Shown: in pieces, positions 13,827 to 25,669 of the stretch
How positions within the stretch are numbered: position 1 is the first letter of the stretch
Layout: each line of letters begins with the position of its first letter
DNA from: Nemopilema nomurai
Lineage: Eukaryota; Cnidaria; Scyphozoa; Rhizostomeae; Rhizostomatidae
Assembly (NCBI GenBank): GCA_003864495.1
Contig: ML133388.1
Coordinates: 682,738-746,737 of the forward strand
Length of the DNA stretch: 64,000 nucleotides
Direction: 5' to 3'
Notes under the pieces: generated by a model
What the model saw: the letters and a program-made list of their open reading frames with translations, nothing else
Told to the model about the DNA's origin: nothing
The model's database searches: none
Made by a program: the position numbers and the translations under genes

Positions 13827-16814
13827 CAGTGAACTTTGAAGATACTCTATAGTGGGCAAATACCATGTTGGAACCTAGATGCACGTAGCCACTTGTTTAC
13901 GTAAAGCTGTGGGGAACATAACTCCAATAGACACTGCTCCTGCAGTTGAATTATGTCATCAAAATACGATGCCTCAGCGAGGAATAATTGGAACTTTTGT
14001 GTGACAATAATGTTTCATTAGAGACATATTCAGATAATGAGACTATTTACGCGATTGTTATACTACGTTTAATAGGAAGTGTGGGTGTGTCGATTAAGTA
14101 TGAATTGTTTGACAGTGTCATATCCTATAGTTGCGTCATCAAGTCGGGATTACGGTCACTAATAAGCGTTTGAATCATTTTTAGGATGCACAACTGTTCT
14201 AGACTTAAGCCTGGCTTTCAAAAGAATGATGTTGCCGTTGTATATTGTTGAATTTGTTGTTATGTTATTATTATTACTATTGTTTTTTGCCTTTGTCGAT
14301 CGTCCATTATTTCCAAACTCTATTGTATCGCGTGTAAAGCTTCTTATACGCATCCTTTGTGATTACCTGTTAACATTAACATTAGATTTTCCGCTGAACA
14401 GACGTTAATTTTGGTTAGCGTGACCAGAACTTGGAAGTTTTCAATAGTAATCGTGGGGATGGGTTCTTAAGAGGTAGTGGAGGTTATTAATAGTTAAGTA
14501 TATAGATATTTCTCAAGCTTTATTAGATACTATTCCTGCTCCATTAGGGCAAATTATCTACAACTGACTTGAGAGAACGCAACACAACTCTCATCAATGT
14601 AACATGAATACAAATATCCCATAAATTTATATAAATTTTCTGTCTCTCCCTTAGAGCAAATTGGATGCACTGTCCTAGGAGCATCGAAGTCAAATATCAA
14701 ATTAAAGCTCACCATTTCAATATGCTCAGTAAAATTAAACTACGTGCACCTATTAACGTAATGCAATTCTAAGCTTCATTCAAAGTCAAAAATATCAAAA
14801 TTTTGATTTAAATTGAATTTCTGATCAAGGGCCTCACAAGCTACTAGATCATAACTGGGCAGGCTTGTTAAACACCAATTAATGCTTGCAATGTAGATGA
14901 AGTTTAATTGGGCGATGAAAGAGTTGAAAGAGTGATGAAGATACTGGATGAAAGAGTTTTAAATTTACTCAATCTTTTCTCTGCAAAACCTTCGATAAGA
15001 TTATTAACTGAACGGGGGAGAGGTGGCGGTTATAAAAAGTGCAAACAGAAAAACTAAAGAGATTTCAAATTCACTTCAATAACTAGGCAGCTGAGTTCAG
15101 CACCAATCAAAGCTTGCTCATTGAATTAGGTTGATTTGTGCTGTAATTGTGTTAGATAAAAGAACAAGACGAAAGAACTAGATGAAAGATTTTAGAAATG
15201 TACTTAGTCTTTCCTTTGCAGGACTTCCGATCAGTAAATAAGGGTGGAGGGAGCCCAATTTTGACGAATAAAAATGTAAAGAGAAAGCAATCCAACTAAG
15301 TTAACTAGACATTGTTTGGATAAAAACAACGCAAATCTTTTTGCATAGAAAGGAAATTATCTGGGCATATTTACTGACAAAATCATTGACATTTTAAGTT
15401 ATTATTAAGAAAATAAGAGTTATTAAGAAATCAAAAGCGTCGAGAAAGTTGTTGAGAAAGTGAACACAAGTTTACCTACTATGTTTACCCAAACGGTGAA
15501 TTTTTCCCAATCATTATGCTAATGCATTTCTCTTGACAAAATGAATCTTGCCCGCATGGTTTGTAGCACGAATTGAATTGTTTTAGAATGGAGAAAGTAA
15601 AATATTTTGTAGTACCAGCTGATGACCATATTGCGAAGAGATGAATCGAAATGTTTCACTGACAAAGCAAACAATGTGCTAAAAAAGTTAATGAACATTG
15701 ATGTTTGAAAACGTCAGAAAGGTCATTCTTTTTGTCTCCACAACATGTTGCCTGTTGATTGCAGATAAGATAAGAGAACAAGACTCGTCTTCTGGAAGGA
15801 TTCTGATCTTCTATCTGAGAATAAAGAGGATTTGCGCTAGAATGTCCATATTTTCTAAGATCAAAAAGTCAAAGATTCATTTGGGTAGGCAACTTAAAAT
15901 GCTTAATCATCTAACATTGAAAGATCGTTTCCAAACCCGTTTTGCATCTAAAGCTGAAACTTACTATATTTCATGTAGTGATGAGTGCTTTAACATTTAA
16001 CTCCTGTCTCATAAGAAAAAGACACCTTATAGCTGGGGTTCATGATTTATTCATTGTTATGAGAATATATCCGCAGAATATATCCGCAGAATATGGCCTA
16101 AATAATCTTAGCCATGGCCATCCCAGTCAAAAGGAGAGAAATTAGGTTGGTCAAAAGTCAAGCAAAGTGGTACACTAAAACAAATATTCAACATCATTAT
16201 CGATGTATAAGACTTATATAAAAATTGAATAACGCTTTATGGATGTAAGCGATTGGTCATAACAAAGGTCTCACAAAGAGAACACAACCAATGGATTTGC
16301 TGCTCTACTTCCTCCTGTGAGCTCAATTTCTTAGCCTCAAGGCCTCAGCAAATCTCGCTGCAGCTCCATGCATAACTTAATTAGCTTGTACGCTAAGTAA
16401 AAATCAGAGGGTAAACATGCTGGTAATCGAAATACGAAGTAGTAATTACTGTGATTAGAATCTCCCGATGAATCATACCGCCAATTTATGTGTTTTCTTG
16501 TGAGAAGACAATTACTTTCAATTACCATCTGGTGAAGCCAGCTCGAGGTTAACCTTTTGGGCAAAGTTAAATCAAGAGCCCGATTGCAAAGACCTGCAAA
16601 CTCTTATTTCTGTTTGCTGAAGATAATCAAGAAATATTGAGAGTCTGTGATGATTGTATATTGAATTATTGCAACCTGCAAAGGGACTATATTTTTTGCC
16701 AAACTGGCCTCTCCCATTCAAACGGCGTATGGACTAATCGTTATCCGATGCTTTACTGTTAGTTTGATCGCTCAAAGAGCACTTTGGTTTCACTTGCATG
16801 TCAAGGCGTACAAA
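13827..16814. other. Intergenic DNA with a diverged local duplication
   Basis: No gene is supported. Around 14865-15100 and 15100-15310 the sequence is similar in order: a CACCAATYAA.GCTTG start, then GATGAAAGA.TTTTA, then a CTTTGCA/CTCTGCA..CTTCGAT block, then a purine-rich GGGRGAGG/GGTGGAGGG stretch. This suggests an old tandem duplication of roughly 230 bp. A short repeat of ATATCCGCAGA occurs near 16068-16095. The 100-codon frame at 15698-16000 has no recognisable features. Confidence 0.45.
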
Positions 16815-17735
16815 ATGAAAGAAGCTTTCATTTCACAAGCCATGTCCATCAACATTAAGATAATATCTCCTGTCTGTGCTATAGTAGCGTTGCTGACAGT
16901 GCTTGCTAACTGTGTGTTTATTATAACATTGTCAAGAACAAAATCACTCCATAAGCCGACCTATGTTCTCTTTGGTGCAATGAGCGTATGCGACTTCTTG
17001 GTGGGCAGTCTGGTACAGCCGTTTTGGATAGCAGGATACAGCGGTCTACTGACCTTGAACTTAAAGGAGATGATATTAACAATTGCAATGTACGCTGCCT
17101 CGATTCTCGTTAGTATGTCATTCATTTGCGTTCTGCTGATAAGTCTGGATCGATGTATGGCAATATGTCATCCATTCAGGTACGTGGCTGTCAGCTCGTG
17201 CAAGCTTCATCTTGCGATTACATCAGTGTCTATTGTTCTATGGAATATCATTGTAACCGGAGGATTGATTCTAGCGAAAGACCAAAGGGCAGTCTTTCTC
17301 TTTGTACTTCTCTTAGTCATCATCATTTCCAGTTTTACACTGATGACGTGTAGTTACTACAAGACAAACAAGGTTTTACAGAAGCAGAGAAGGCAGATTG
17401 CTATCATACAAAATTCAGTGCTACGGAGGCAGGAGAATCAGAGATTCACGCGAAAGAAGAAGAGGGGTAATATCTTGCTGTTGCTAGTAATTGTCCTGTT
17501 TGCATGCTATTTACCCTACTGGATGGTATCATGCACCGTCCTGCTGCAAAAGCAGTGGCTTCTACAATCAGATGCTCACATAATTCTGCTAATGTGGACC
17601 GAATTAGCAGTGACGCTGAACAGCCTCTTCAATCCTATTCTGTATTACGTTCGGATTCCTGAAATCAGGAATGCGATGCTCAAGGTACTTGGATTTGTTT
17701 GGAAAAGCAATAGGGTGAGAAGCTCACAGGATTGA
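16815..17735 (+). CDS. Rhodopsin-like (class A) GPCR, intronless, orphan, DRC variant
   Basis: A single exon of 306 residues from ATG 16815. The longer open frame begins at a TTG, and the ATG leaves a short N-terminus before TM1. Landmarks are TM1 VLANCVF (N1.50), TM2 MSVCDFLVG (D2.50, 28 residues later), TM3 SLDRCMAICHP, where DRY is DRC, TM6 LFACYLPYW and TM7 NSLFNPILYY (NPxxY intact). Intracellular loop 3 is strongly basic (RRQENQRFTRKKKRG). It belongs to the same subfamily as the receptors at 12951 and 20104. Loss of the DRY tyrosine is tolerated in many receptors, so function is not excluded. AATAAA lies 29 bp after the stop. Confidence 0.85.
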   Translation: MKEAFISQAMSINIKIISPVCAIVALLTVLANCVFIITLSRTKSLHKPTYVLFGAMSVCDFLVGSLVQPFWIAGYSGLLTLNLKEMILTIAMYAASILVSMSFICVLLISLDRCMAICHPFRYVAVSSCKLHLAITSVSIVLWNIIVTGGLILAKDQRAVFLFVLLLVIIISSFTLMTCSYYKTNKVLQKQRRQIAIIQNSVLRRQENQRFTRKKKRGNILLLLVIVLFACYLPYWMVSCTVLLQKQWLLQSDAHIILLMWTELAVTLNSLFNPILYYVRIPEIRNAMLKVLGFVWKSNRVRSSQD

Positions 17736-17763
17736 TCCATCATTATCTATTTTGTCCGAATTC

Positions 17764-17769
17764 AATAAA
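17764..17769 (+). terminator. Polyadenylation signal AATAAA of the GPCR at 16815
   Basis: A canonical AATAAA sits 28 bp after the GPCR stop codon, which would give a very short 3'UTR. A second AATAAA is near 17859. Confidence 0.5.
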
Positions 17770-18611
17770 AACTGTAAGAATCCAGATTGTCTGACATGGC
17801 ATCAATCAGATTATGTCTTCGTTCCGATTCAAGAATCTGGGGTTTCTGAAAGCGAATCAATAAAACTCTATCTAGCATTGATCGACTGTAGACAGGACAC
17901 GCAGAGCATTGACAAATTTTAATGGTGATCGTAAAGTCGTGCTTATTTAGCTTCTTCGTTGCAAAAAAGGAGAAATTTTACCCGATGCTCATAAGCGTAA
18001 TGCTGTTACACTGGTCATAACCATTGCAAAGAAGAGGTCAAAATTATTTTCGTTTCCAGAAAGTCAGTGCAAGAACGAAAAAAAATTCAATCACGCTTAA
18101 ATCTTCAGTTTCTTTTCATCAGTCAACGCGTCATACACAAAGCAGTTCTTATACATACGAAATTAGTTATAACTTCTATCAAGATCTTTTCACCACATTG
18201 ATTAAAAACAAATGGAGAGAGAAAGCATCCCTGTTCCACAGCTTCTCTTATGAAATTCCAATTGGACTGGAAAAAAATTGGACTGTTTTTTACACACCTG
18301 TGCTCGACTCCTGATAAATGCTACTAAGAAAATCGCATAGTCCTTTTCTATCCATCCATTGCTTTTCTAATATACATTTATCCATAACCGGTATTCTCCA
18401 AAAACAGGTGTCATGTCTAGGCAATCTGCATTATTATTAAGAAACCTCCTTTGTTCGAAGCAGCAGAGGCTTTCCAATGCCACAGTACTGGAGGAGTTGA
18501 AAATGATAGAAAATTACTTAAATGACCAGTGACTTCAGTGACCAGTGACTTTTTAGAGGACCCTCATGAAAAGCACCCTCGATTGACTGAGGCCATCCTC
18601 TGTAAATATTT

Positions 18612-18612
<1 letters not shown>

Positions 18613-18648
<36 letters not shown>
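18613..18648. repeat. (ATT)n microsatellite
   Basis: About 12 uninterrupted ATT triplets in intergenic DNA. Confidence 0.95.
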
Positions 18649-20103
18649 TTCTAAGGGCAAGTTTGAAGTGATCATTCAATCTTTTCACTCCTTTATTATC
18701 ATCCTCAATAACATCTGTAACTCTCTGTGAACATACTCTGCATCTAGCTCCTTAATCAGGATCACTGGAAACTTCTTGTCGATTTGCCAAGATATCTATC
18801 AAAGCATTCAAAGACTTATCATAATTTTCTGCTGTTGGTGTAAACACCTGAGCGATGGGAAAAATGGCTTGAACAGCTTAAGATTGTAAACACTTCCAAG
18901 ATATCTGAAGATTTGATGAAAGAGTCCTTCCTTATCAAAGAAGTTTGTATACTAGAATATATTAGTATATTATCTTCCTTACTAGAAGCATTCGTATTTT
19001 TTCCATGCATCAAGAGAAAGCCAGTTTCTTAGATAGTCCTTCGAAATTACACTGATGTAAGTGGAGAAAACCTGAATTAGACCAAAACCTGCATCAAAGA
19101 AGTTAAGAAAGGCTAAAGATTACTGACTTGCATCTCATGAACGTAGGAGCATTTTAGAAAAGAGAACCACAGCTTGTCACTAGTTTCAGATATTTTTTCT
19201 AATTCATATTGTGTGCTAGGAGGTTCGTGAATTGGTCTAGTGTCATGAAATGAAGAAGCTACTGTTACTAAGCACTTGGATACTTTTTGGAAGGAATAGT
19301 AGGTAATCACTTGCTTTTCGGTTCTACTCAAAAACACGTGCACTTGAAATATACTTTATTATCAACATATATTAGCTCGATAAATTACTTCGATTCTTGT
19401 TGTCAGAACTTTCCTTTGATAGGCAGAGCGCCTAGCCAGTGGTAAACATAGTTGCTATAGCACAAGCGTCAAATCTTGATTGGCTAGGAAAGGCATCATA
19501 GCCACGGAAATCGTCTTTGAAATGAACCAATAATTTCTGCCATGAAAGGTAAAGATCTGAAGATGAAAGGCTTCATCTCTACAGAAATTTTCTATTGCAG
19601 GAATTATATTGCAAGCTCAAATATTTGCTTTCATCCTGAAAAAGGATCAAATTATTCAGCAACCTGTCTTCCATTTGCTCAGCAACCTGTCTTCCATTAT
19701 CCTCTGAAGTGACTCGAAATTCTATAGAGACGCAGAAAAATTAATGCAGAAGGAAAGCATAGACATAAGTTTTTATTCAAATCAGTTTGCTTAAGGATGC
19801 AACTTTGGGCTTAGTACAGAGTTCCAAATAGGCTTAGGTAGATAGAATCAGCAGTTTTTGGAAGCAAATTGGCATAACAAGAAACAACAGGCGTTGAAAA
19901 AAATCCAACTGGGTAGGTAGGAATAAGGGAGAAAACTTTCGGCTCTTTATAGTGGGATATTACTAAAATGAGAAACTAAATATTCATTATTACAAAAAAT
20001 TGAAAAAATATTATTTTCTCAAGTAAACAAGCGAAAAATCTTTCTACTAGTAAAGTTATTGTTGGCTACTGCCACAACTGAAAGATGGATGAAAGTCGAT
20101 ATC

Positions 20104-21033
20104 TCATTTGCAACAGAAAATCTCCTTTGCAGCACTCCTGATTTCCTTGACTCTGCTGTAGTATACAAGAGGGTTCACACAGCTGTTCACCAATACAAAG
20201 AAGTCCGTCCAAAGCTCACTTAAAGCATAACCTGCGCTTGATTTGAAGACACCCATGTTCCACAACGAGAGAGCATTCTGAGTCATCCAAGGAGTGTAAC
20301 ATATGAAGAATAGCAGCATTATGATTAGTATAACGTGGGCCTTGTTTCTCTCCCTCTTTTGCCTTGAAATCTGCTTAGATCGCGGTTTTGAACTTACAGT
20401 GGTCGCTTCTGCAGATTGTACCCCCGCTAGATCACCCACTGTTACAATTTCAGTCCGCTTTTTCAAAAGTGTTTTAAATATCATAACGTTGGAAGAAAGA
20501 ATTAAAACAGATATTCCACACGTAATAAAAAAGCTGGCTTGCATTCCCTTGTCTGTTGGGAGAAAGGCTAGTAATCCATAAAACGCAGCGTTGATAAGGA
20601 CCAAGATAATGCTGACGCAAACATGAGTTCGACATGTTGCCTTTGCAAAATACAAGAACGGATGGCAAATAGCTACATATCTGTCCATGCTGACCACCGC
20701 GAGAAACTGAAATGACAGTCCACTGCATACTACTGTCAATAGAATTTTGATGGAACGGAGCTTTGGATTCTGTTCCTTGCCTAGCAAATTTGACGATTCA
20801 GCGATCCACAGTGGCTGTACGGCCATGCCAACAATGCTGTCGCTTATAGACAGTGCTCCCAGAAGCACATTTGAAGGTGTGTGCAGCCTTCTCATTTTCA
20901 CAAGGGTCACTATAAAAATACTGTTTCCAACTATGGTTAGCAATGCCACAATCAAATCCACAACCAAGAATGCTTTGATATTGGCTGCTAAGGCCCCGCT
21001 GAACTCATTCAAATTGACCTGCATTTTGAACAT
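20104..21033 (-). CDS. Rhodopsin-like (class A) GPCR, intronless, orphan
   Basis: A single exon of 309 residues from ATG 21033, with an alternative ATG at 21024; the frame opens slightly earlier from a TTG. Landmarks are TM1 IVGNSIFIV (N1.50), TM2 GALSISDSIVG (D2.50), TM3 SMDRYVAICHP (DRY), TM6 ICYTPW and TM7 NSCVNPLVYYSR (NPxxY). Intracellular loop 3 is long and basic (SKPRSKQISRQKRERNK). The HTPSNVLLGALS block after TM1 is nearly the same as in the GPCR at 12951, so these are paralogues although this copy is on the opposite strand. A minus-strand AATAAA is about 330 bp downstream. Ligand unknown. Confidence 0.86.
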   Translation of the reverse strand: MFKMQVNLNEFSGALAANIKAFLVVDLIVALLTIVGNSIFIVTLVKMRRLHTPSNVLLGALSISDSIVGMAVQPLWIAESSNLLGKEQNPKLRSIKILLTVVCSGLSFQFLAVVSMDRYVAICHPFLYFAKATCRTHVCVSIILVLINAAFYGLLAFLPTDKGMQASFFITCGISVLILSSNVMIFKTLLKKRTEIVTVGDLAGVQSAEATTVSSKPRSKQISRQKRERNKAHVILIIMLLFFICYTPWMTQNALSLWNMGVFKSSAGYALSELWTDFFVLVNSCVNPLVYYSRVKEIRSAAKEIFCCK

Positions 21034-21210
21034 CGAACGCAAGTCTCAGTCGACACTTTCGCTGTTAGCAATTTGTCCAGGAAAGGCGGAGTATCACAGC
21101 GCGTCAGCCTTGAAGACTCCAGGATGGCGCAACAAGCTTTCGAAAAGAGGCCACCGACCAAGTCGAGCTGGCATGCTCACAATATGTCACCAGCAAAGCT
21201 TTCAAGTGCA

Positions 21211-21280
21211 TAATAAAATTACAGTAATAAAATTACAGTAGTAAAATTACAGTAATAAAATTACACTAATAGAACTACAT
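21211..21280. repeat. 14-bp tandem repeat, 5 units
   Basis: TAATAAAATTACAG is repeated five times from 21211, with the last unit degenerate. It lies about 180 bp upstream of the minus-strand GPCR start. Confidence 0.9.
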
Positions 21281-23556
21281 ATATCTCATGGTAGTACAAT
21301 AGTTTAAATAAAATCTGAAAAAAGAGTAGAAGTATTGAGGAAAGTCATCAGTGTAGATTTTAGGATTCAACAAATGATTTAACAAGGTATTTCCATTAAG
21401 CAACTGCCCTTAGTAACTTGATCCTATTCTGTAATCAATTCAAAACAATGGTACTAGAAATAACACCCGCCAAAATACTGTCTCACAATACATGATCAAA
21501 TATGCATAGATTAGGTAACTTTGATACGCTAAGCAAGATTATGTGTTTGGTAGATACAAGGGTTATAGTTGGACAATATGCAAGGATATAGGGATCACTT
21601 TTAAATCCTTTTTTAAATGAGATTTATACGGGTATCTGGTAGATCCGAGTAAAAGTCAGCCTGTATCCGAGAAAAAATTAAAACAAGAAAGAAAATTGCA
21701 ACCCTTATTAATTTTCCTCTATGCAATCGATTGCGATCTGGGTTGGTATTTGTACTAATATTGAGTGTCAAATTGGTTAAAGAAGAGTTTCTACTAAAAG
21801 ATTGAATCCAGTAGTCGAAGTTGCAAATCTAAAAAAAATGACTCTGTCCGTTCAAGCATTATTCTAGATAAACATGATTAGGATTAAATGTAATTCTAGC
21901 CGAGCTATTGACGAAATATATTCAAAGCAAATCCTCTACGTTAAATCAAGAATTGAAACGGCGGTACTAACGAAAAGGACACTCGCTGCTTGGCCCAAGT
22001 TTTATGTTTGTTGAGGCAAATTATTGACAGGAATTTGCAGGAATAGCATTGGCAAACTTGATATTGAACTGAGTCTGCAGAAAATGACCACGAAGTCAGC
22101 TATCGGTAAATTCGATTTTCGTACCCATGTATGTGAAAAACGAACTGCTGATATTTGTAGAGCACGTGGATTGGGATAGAGCACCACCTCTGTTTTTACG
22201 GGCCTGATGCACGAGTCTAAAATTATCAGGGACTAGTCCAGAACATTATCACGCGAAGAAATCCATGATACAATAATTATTACCATATCAACATCCTTTT
22301 CAGCTATTTCGGGTCTGATCTGAGCAACTTGGCTTTTTACCGATCTTCCATTAATCATATAGCATAAAAAGGTGGAAAGTTGGTTATGAATTCTATAAAT
22401 GTGATTTTTGGAAGGTTTTGAGAACTCCCCGACTTAACTGCTCTTGTATTTTCTCTTTAAAAAAATCGAACTAGGACATAGTACGCTTTGACGCTAGAAG
22501 CTAATATTCTCTTAACTAATTCAGACCATTTGCTGGATGTTTCAGTCCCAGTTTACCTCAAAGCTGCTGGCATCCACAACAAAAGTTAACAAAACAGGAG
22601 ACATTTTGGTAACACAAGTCTACGTTACTGTTGTATACCAGAACATATTTAAGATGGAAGTCCTCTTTAAGAACGTCATTTGCTGACGGGCCGCTTCCTC
22701 TAAAAAGATTTGGAAAATGGATAAAATGAATAAATATAAATAAGCAATTTTCGAAACATATTGAAGCCTTCTTTGTGACACTGAAAAGAGCATCGAGTTT
22801 CACTGTGTGTTATTGAAAGAGAGACTCGCGAATAATATACGATAAAATCAGCATTTTGAAAAATTTCCATTTTTAAAGCACTAGCTAGAGGTATCAACGC
22901 TCATGTCGTGTTTTCAGATCATAAACACCCATTTGCTTCAATGGAAAATTTCATGTTTATAGGTTTCAACCCTATTATCAATAGGATTCAGCATTTCATT
23001 GAAGCTTACTTCAAGTGGCTAATACTGGAGTATCATTAATGTTATGAAAAAACAAGCACAAATGAGTTTTTTGCCATAAATGTCTGAAATCTCCGTTACA
23101 TTAGCAACGAGATTTTCATTAAAGCGATTTTCCACTTCCAGTCAAATTTTAGTACTTTAGCTTTGCCACTGCTACGAGGTAGTGTAGGTTTTTGTCCAGG
23201 GGAATAGCAAGCTTTTAGTTTTAGATGACATTAGCAGTACCAACAAAAAAAAATGAAAACTAACAAGCAAAGATGCGTGGTGCTATGTCTGCTTATTCAG
23301 TTACACTAGTGATCTTTAAAATATCTGTTCTATTTGTCTACCTGATCTATCTTTATTTAAGAAAACACAGATTAAGGTGAGGGGTTAAATGTATAAACAT
23401 AATTCCATGGAATCCGATGGGCCTATTCAATGCCTGCTTTCTGCACCTGTTGCTTCTGCTACCAAACTACCTGGTTGTGCAAACAATGTTTACTACCTTA
23501 CTAACGGTAAACGCATATAAGAGAGACTGCTGATAATACAGATAATACAGATAATA
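21281..23556. other. Intergenic DNA, no supported gene
   Basis: A minus-strand segment at about 22706-22556 has a good acceptor (TCTTTTTAG) and a possible donor (TTTGAG/GTAAAC). Its reading frames end in stops and match nothing I recognise. Otherwise I see nothing here. Confidence 0.45.
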
Positions 23557-23692
23557 TCAATCGGGACTCAGCCCGTCATCTGAGTTGACCGCATCAAGAG
23601 CCTTTTGCAAGTATCGGTCTGCATGTTTTAGGGCTTGAATGCAATTCAAAGCCACCACTGTGGTCCAGAAGGGCGGATTCATCAGAAAATGG
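23557..23692 (-). CDS. Orphan 3'-terminal exon, protein unrecognised
   Basis: Minus strand: acceptor ACTTTCAG then 136 bp open to TGA (23559-23557), entered in phase 2. It encodes 44 residues with a hydrophobic start (FLMNPPFWTTVVAL) and an amphipathic helix-like end (ALKHADRYLQKALDAVNSDD). Residue composition looks protein-like and the plus strand is closed here. No upstream partner exon was found on the minus strand within the next few kb, so this could be the last exon of an unplaced gene, or chance. Confidence 0.3.
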
Positions 23693-24145
23693 CTGAAAGT
23701 AGCAGCTGCACGAAGTTGATGATTTTTTCAACAAAACTGATAACCGTAAACTGATAAATATTTTTAAAAGTATTTAAGCAGAAAGATAAAAAAGACAAGA
23801 ATTTTAACATTGAAAGTTGTTCGTAACTATTGATGTCAAAACATTTAAGCTAGATGAAGAATTAGGTTGCCTGGAGTTTATGAGGAGACCGGCTTATTTG
23901 TGAGCCAAGTATTACGTTGCACCAAGACCAGATAGATCAATTTTCTTTACATGTTTACTTAGAGAAACTGGATTCCCATAAGAAAGTTTTAAAAATTTTT
24001 GTCTTGCAGAACAAAGCTTAGCTTGTTTCAAATATACATCTTATTAATTGAAGCATGAAGCATGTACGTGAATTATACCAAACAACGATTCTTTAAAATA
24101 CTATAACACGAAACAGTCTCTTATTGACACAGTGAAGACTTCAGA

Positions 24146-24911
24146 ATGAAGGGCATACTGCTTGTAGCCATGGCAGCAATGCTGCTGTTTGTTTGCAGCT
24201 CCTCGGCTTCAAGTGGAAGCGATGTTGCAGTTTTGCGATGATGATGACGACAATATGGCCGACAATGAGGTTCTTTTGAAACTTCTGGCAATGACCAAGA
24301 AGAGGAAGCCGATGACAATGGTCAACTCTCAGACCAAGGGAAGAACAGAAGTATCGTTAATGCTGGCGAAAAGCTTGGTAAGATACTCGGATCCCTCATC
24401 AGTCTTGCTGGAGGGCCAGGACCGGCTGTAACAATTGGTGAGCGGACTTCTGACCTATACCTTTTGTCACATCTTGGCACAAAATCAACATTGTGAAGCA
24501 TCACATAAATGGAAAGGATAAACGTTGCTCGATAGTTCTTTTGGCTCATGATTCTGTATCTTTTAGGCCTTCAGAATTGTTAACAAAAATACCTTGAAAC
24601 CAAAAGAAAATCTTATAGGCATAAAAACAAATTAAAAAGTTAAAGGTTAATTATGCTTGTGCTATTGGTTAGTTTTGTGAAGATGGTGTGTTTTGTGGGT
24701 TGAGCTATCCTTTGGAGAAAAATGTCATTTCTAGAATTCTTCTTTCGAGAATAACTTCACCGTTTACCATAAAGGAGCTAATTGCCTGTAATTTCTGAAG
24801 CAGGTACAGTTTTAAGCATAATGTTTTAAGTAAAAGATATTTTTCATTTTAGGAGTGATAGTTGTATCATACTTTCTCACTGAACTGACCAAAGAAAAGA
24901 GATCCATGTGA
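24146..24911 (+). pseudogene. Broken small secreted peptide gene: signal peptide, acidic pro-region, basic-hydrophobic C-terminus, 2 exons
   Basis: ATG 24146 starts a clear signal peptide (MKGILLVAMAAMLLFVCSSS). The frame then meets stops at 24239, 24242, 24245 and 24266, all inside a GATGATGATGAC-rich stretch, and reopens at 24269 in the SAME frame to a donor at 24437/24438 (GTGAGC). Acceptor TTTTAG at 24851-24852 joins exon 2 (24853-24911) in matching phase to a TGA. Before the break lies the signal; the acidic segment (NDQEEEADDN) follows; the C-terminal ~50 residues are basic and hydrophobic, without Cys. This order resembles precursors of cationic secreted peptides, but I recognise no specific family. 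The frame between the stops is open and acidic in another register, which suggests indels in the repeat, either real decay or an assembly error. Confidence 0.45.
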
Positions 24912-24963
24912 CAGCAGATTGAAAACAAAGTGGAACTCAATGTTCTAGCTTGATAGCTTACAG

Positions 24964-25110
24964 CGTACCACGTGGATCGACTGAAGGCTAAGGTGCTCAG
25001 GGTTCTGGAGTCTCGCTTTCAAGAGCCAGACAACCTCGGCCCAGCCGACCAGAAGATCTTGTTGAACAAGCGACACATGGTTTCCCACACAACTGGCCAA
25101 CCCTTGGCTG
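24964..25110 (+). other. Exon-like island, plus strand, unassigned
   Basis: After TAGCTTACAG the plus strand is open for 49 codons in one frame, with hydrophilic protein-like content (VDRLKAKVLRVLESRFQEPD) and a weak donor (GGCTG/GTCGTA) at its end. The minus strand is also open across it, so strand assignment rests on composition only. It could be another exon of the neighbouring small genes, a decayed mobile-element gene or chance. Confidence 0.2.
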
Positions 25111-25669
25111 GTCGTATCAGTTGCCTTTAGGCATCCTGTATTGGCTACCTTGAATGATTGCAACAAATGATCAAAGAAGGCAAACAACCAAAATAAGCAC
25201 CTTCTGCTGGTTGAAATGCATTGCAACATTTGTAAACACTCATTGTAAGACCGTATACAACGATACAAGGTACAATCGCCACTTGGAGATATTATTAATT
25301 ACATTGGCAGCAGAAATGAGTTATTGCTTGTTGTGACAAACCAAGCGACTTGGGTGGGTGCGGAGTAACTGTCTTTCGGTGACGAACACGTCTTATTCTC
25401 CGAATTTCTCAAATACTGCATTAGAAACAATAGCACTAGACTCTAGAGTAACGAACGATTCGCACGCTAGAGTAATTGGCACAGGGAATCAAAGTTGTGC
25501 AACAGGCGTCCTCACTTAGCACTCTGCGTTTGAGACTTCCTTGCCATCGCTAGAATTTGTTTTCAATGTCAACAAAATGCAAATTTTCTTTCCAAAATGG
25601 TTCTTGAAACAATTTCTGGTGCTGTTATCACAATAGGTTTGCAAACAAATTGAAAATGCATTTGTCTCT

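Larger units (their letters stand above)
17736..20103. other. Intergenic DNA between convergent GPCR genes
   Basis: No coding exon is supported. It contains an ATT microsatellite (18613-18648) and a 21-bp-spaced direct repeat CAGCAACCTGTCTTCCATT near 19659 and 19680. A minus-strand AATAAA (19777-19772) could serve the GPCR ending at 20104. Confidence 0.5.

Noticed and set aside
15698..16000. 100-codon plus-strand frame
   Set aside because: Basic, low-complexity translation without family resemblance; no initiator context or splice sites.
20747..21241. 164-codon plus-strand frame over the GPCR 5' region
   Set aside because: Antisense shadow of the minus-strand GPCR; it has no domain or family resemblance and the GPCR motifs are unambiguous.
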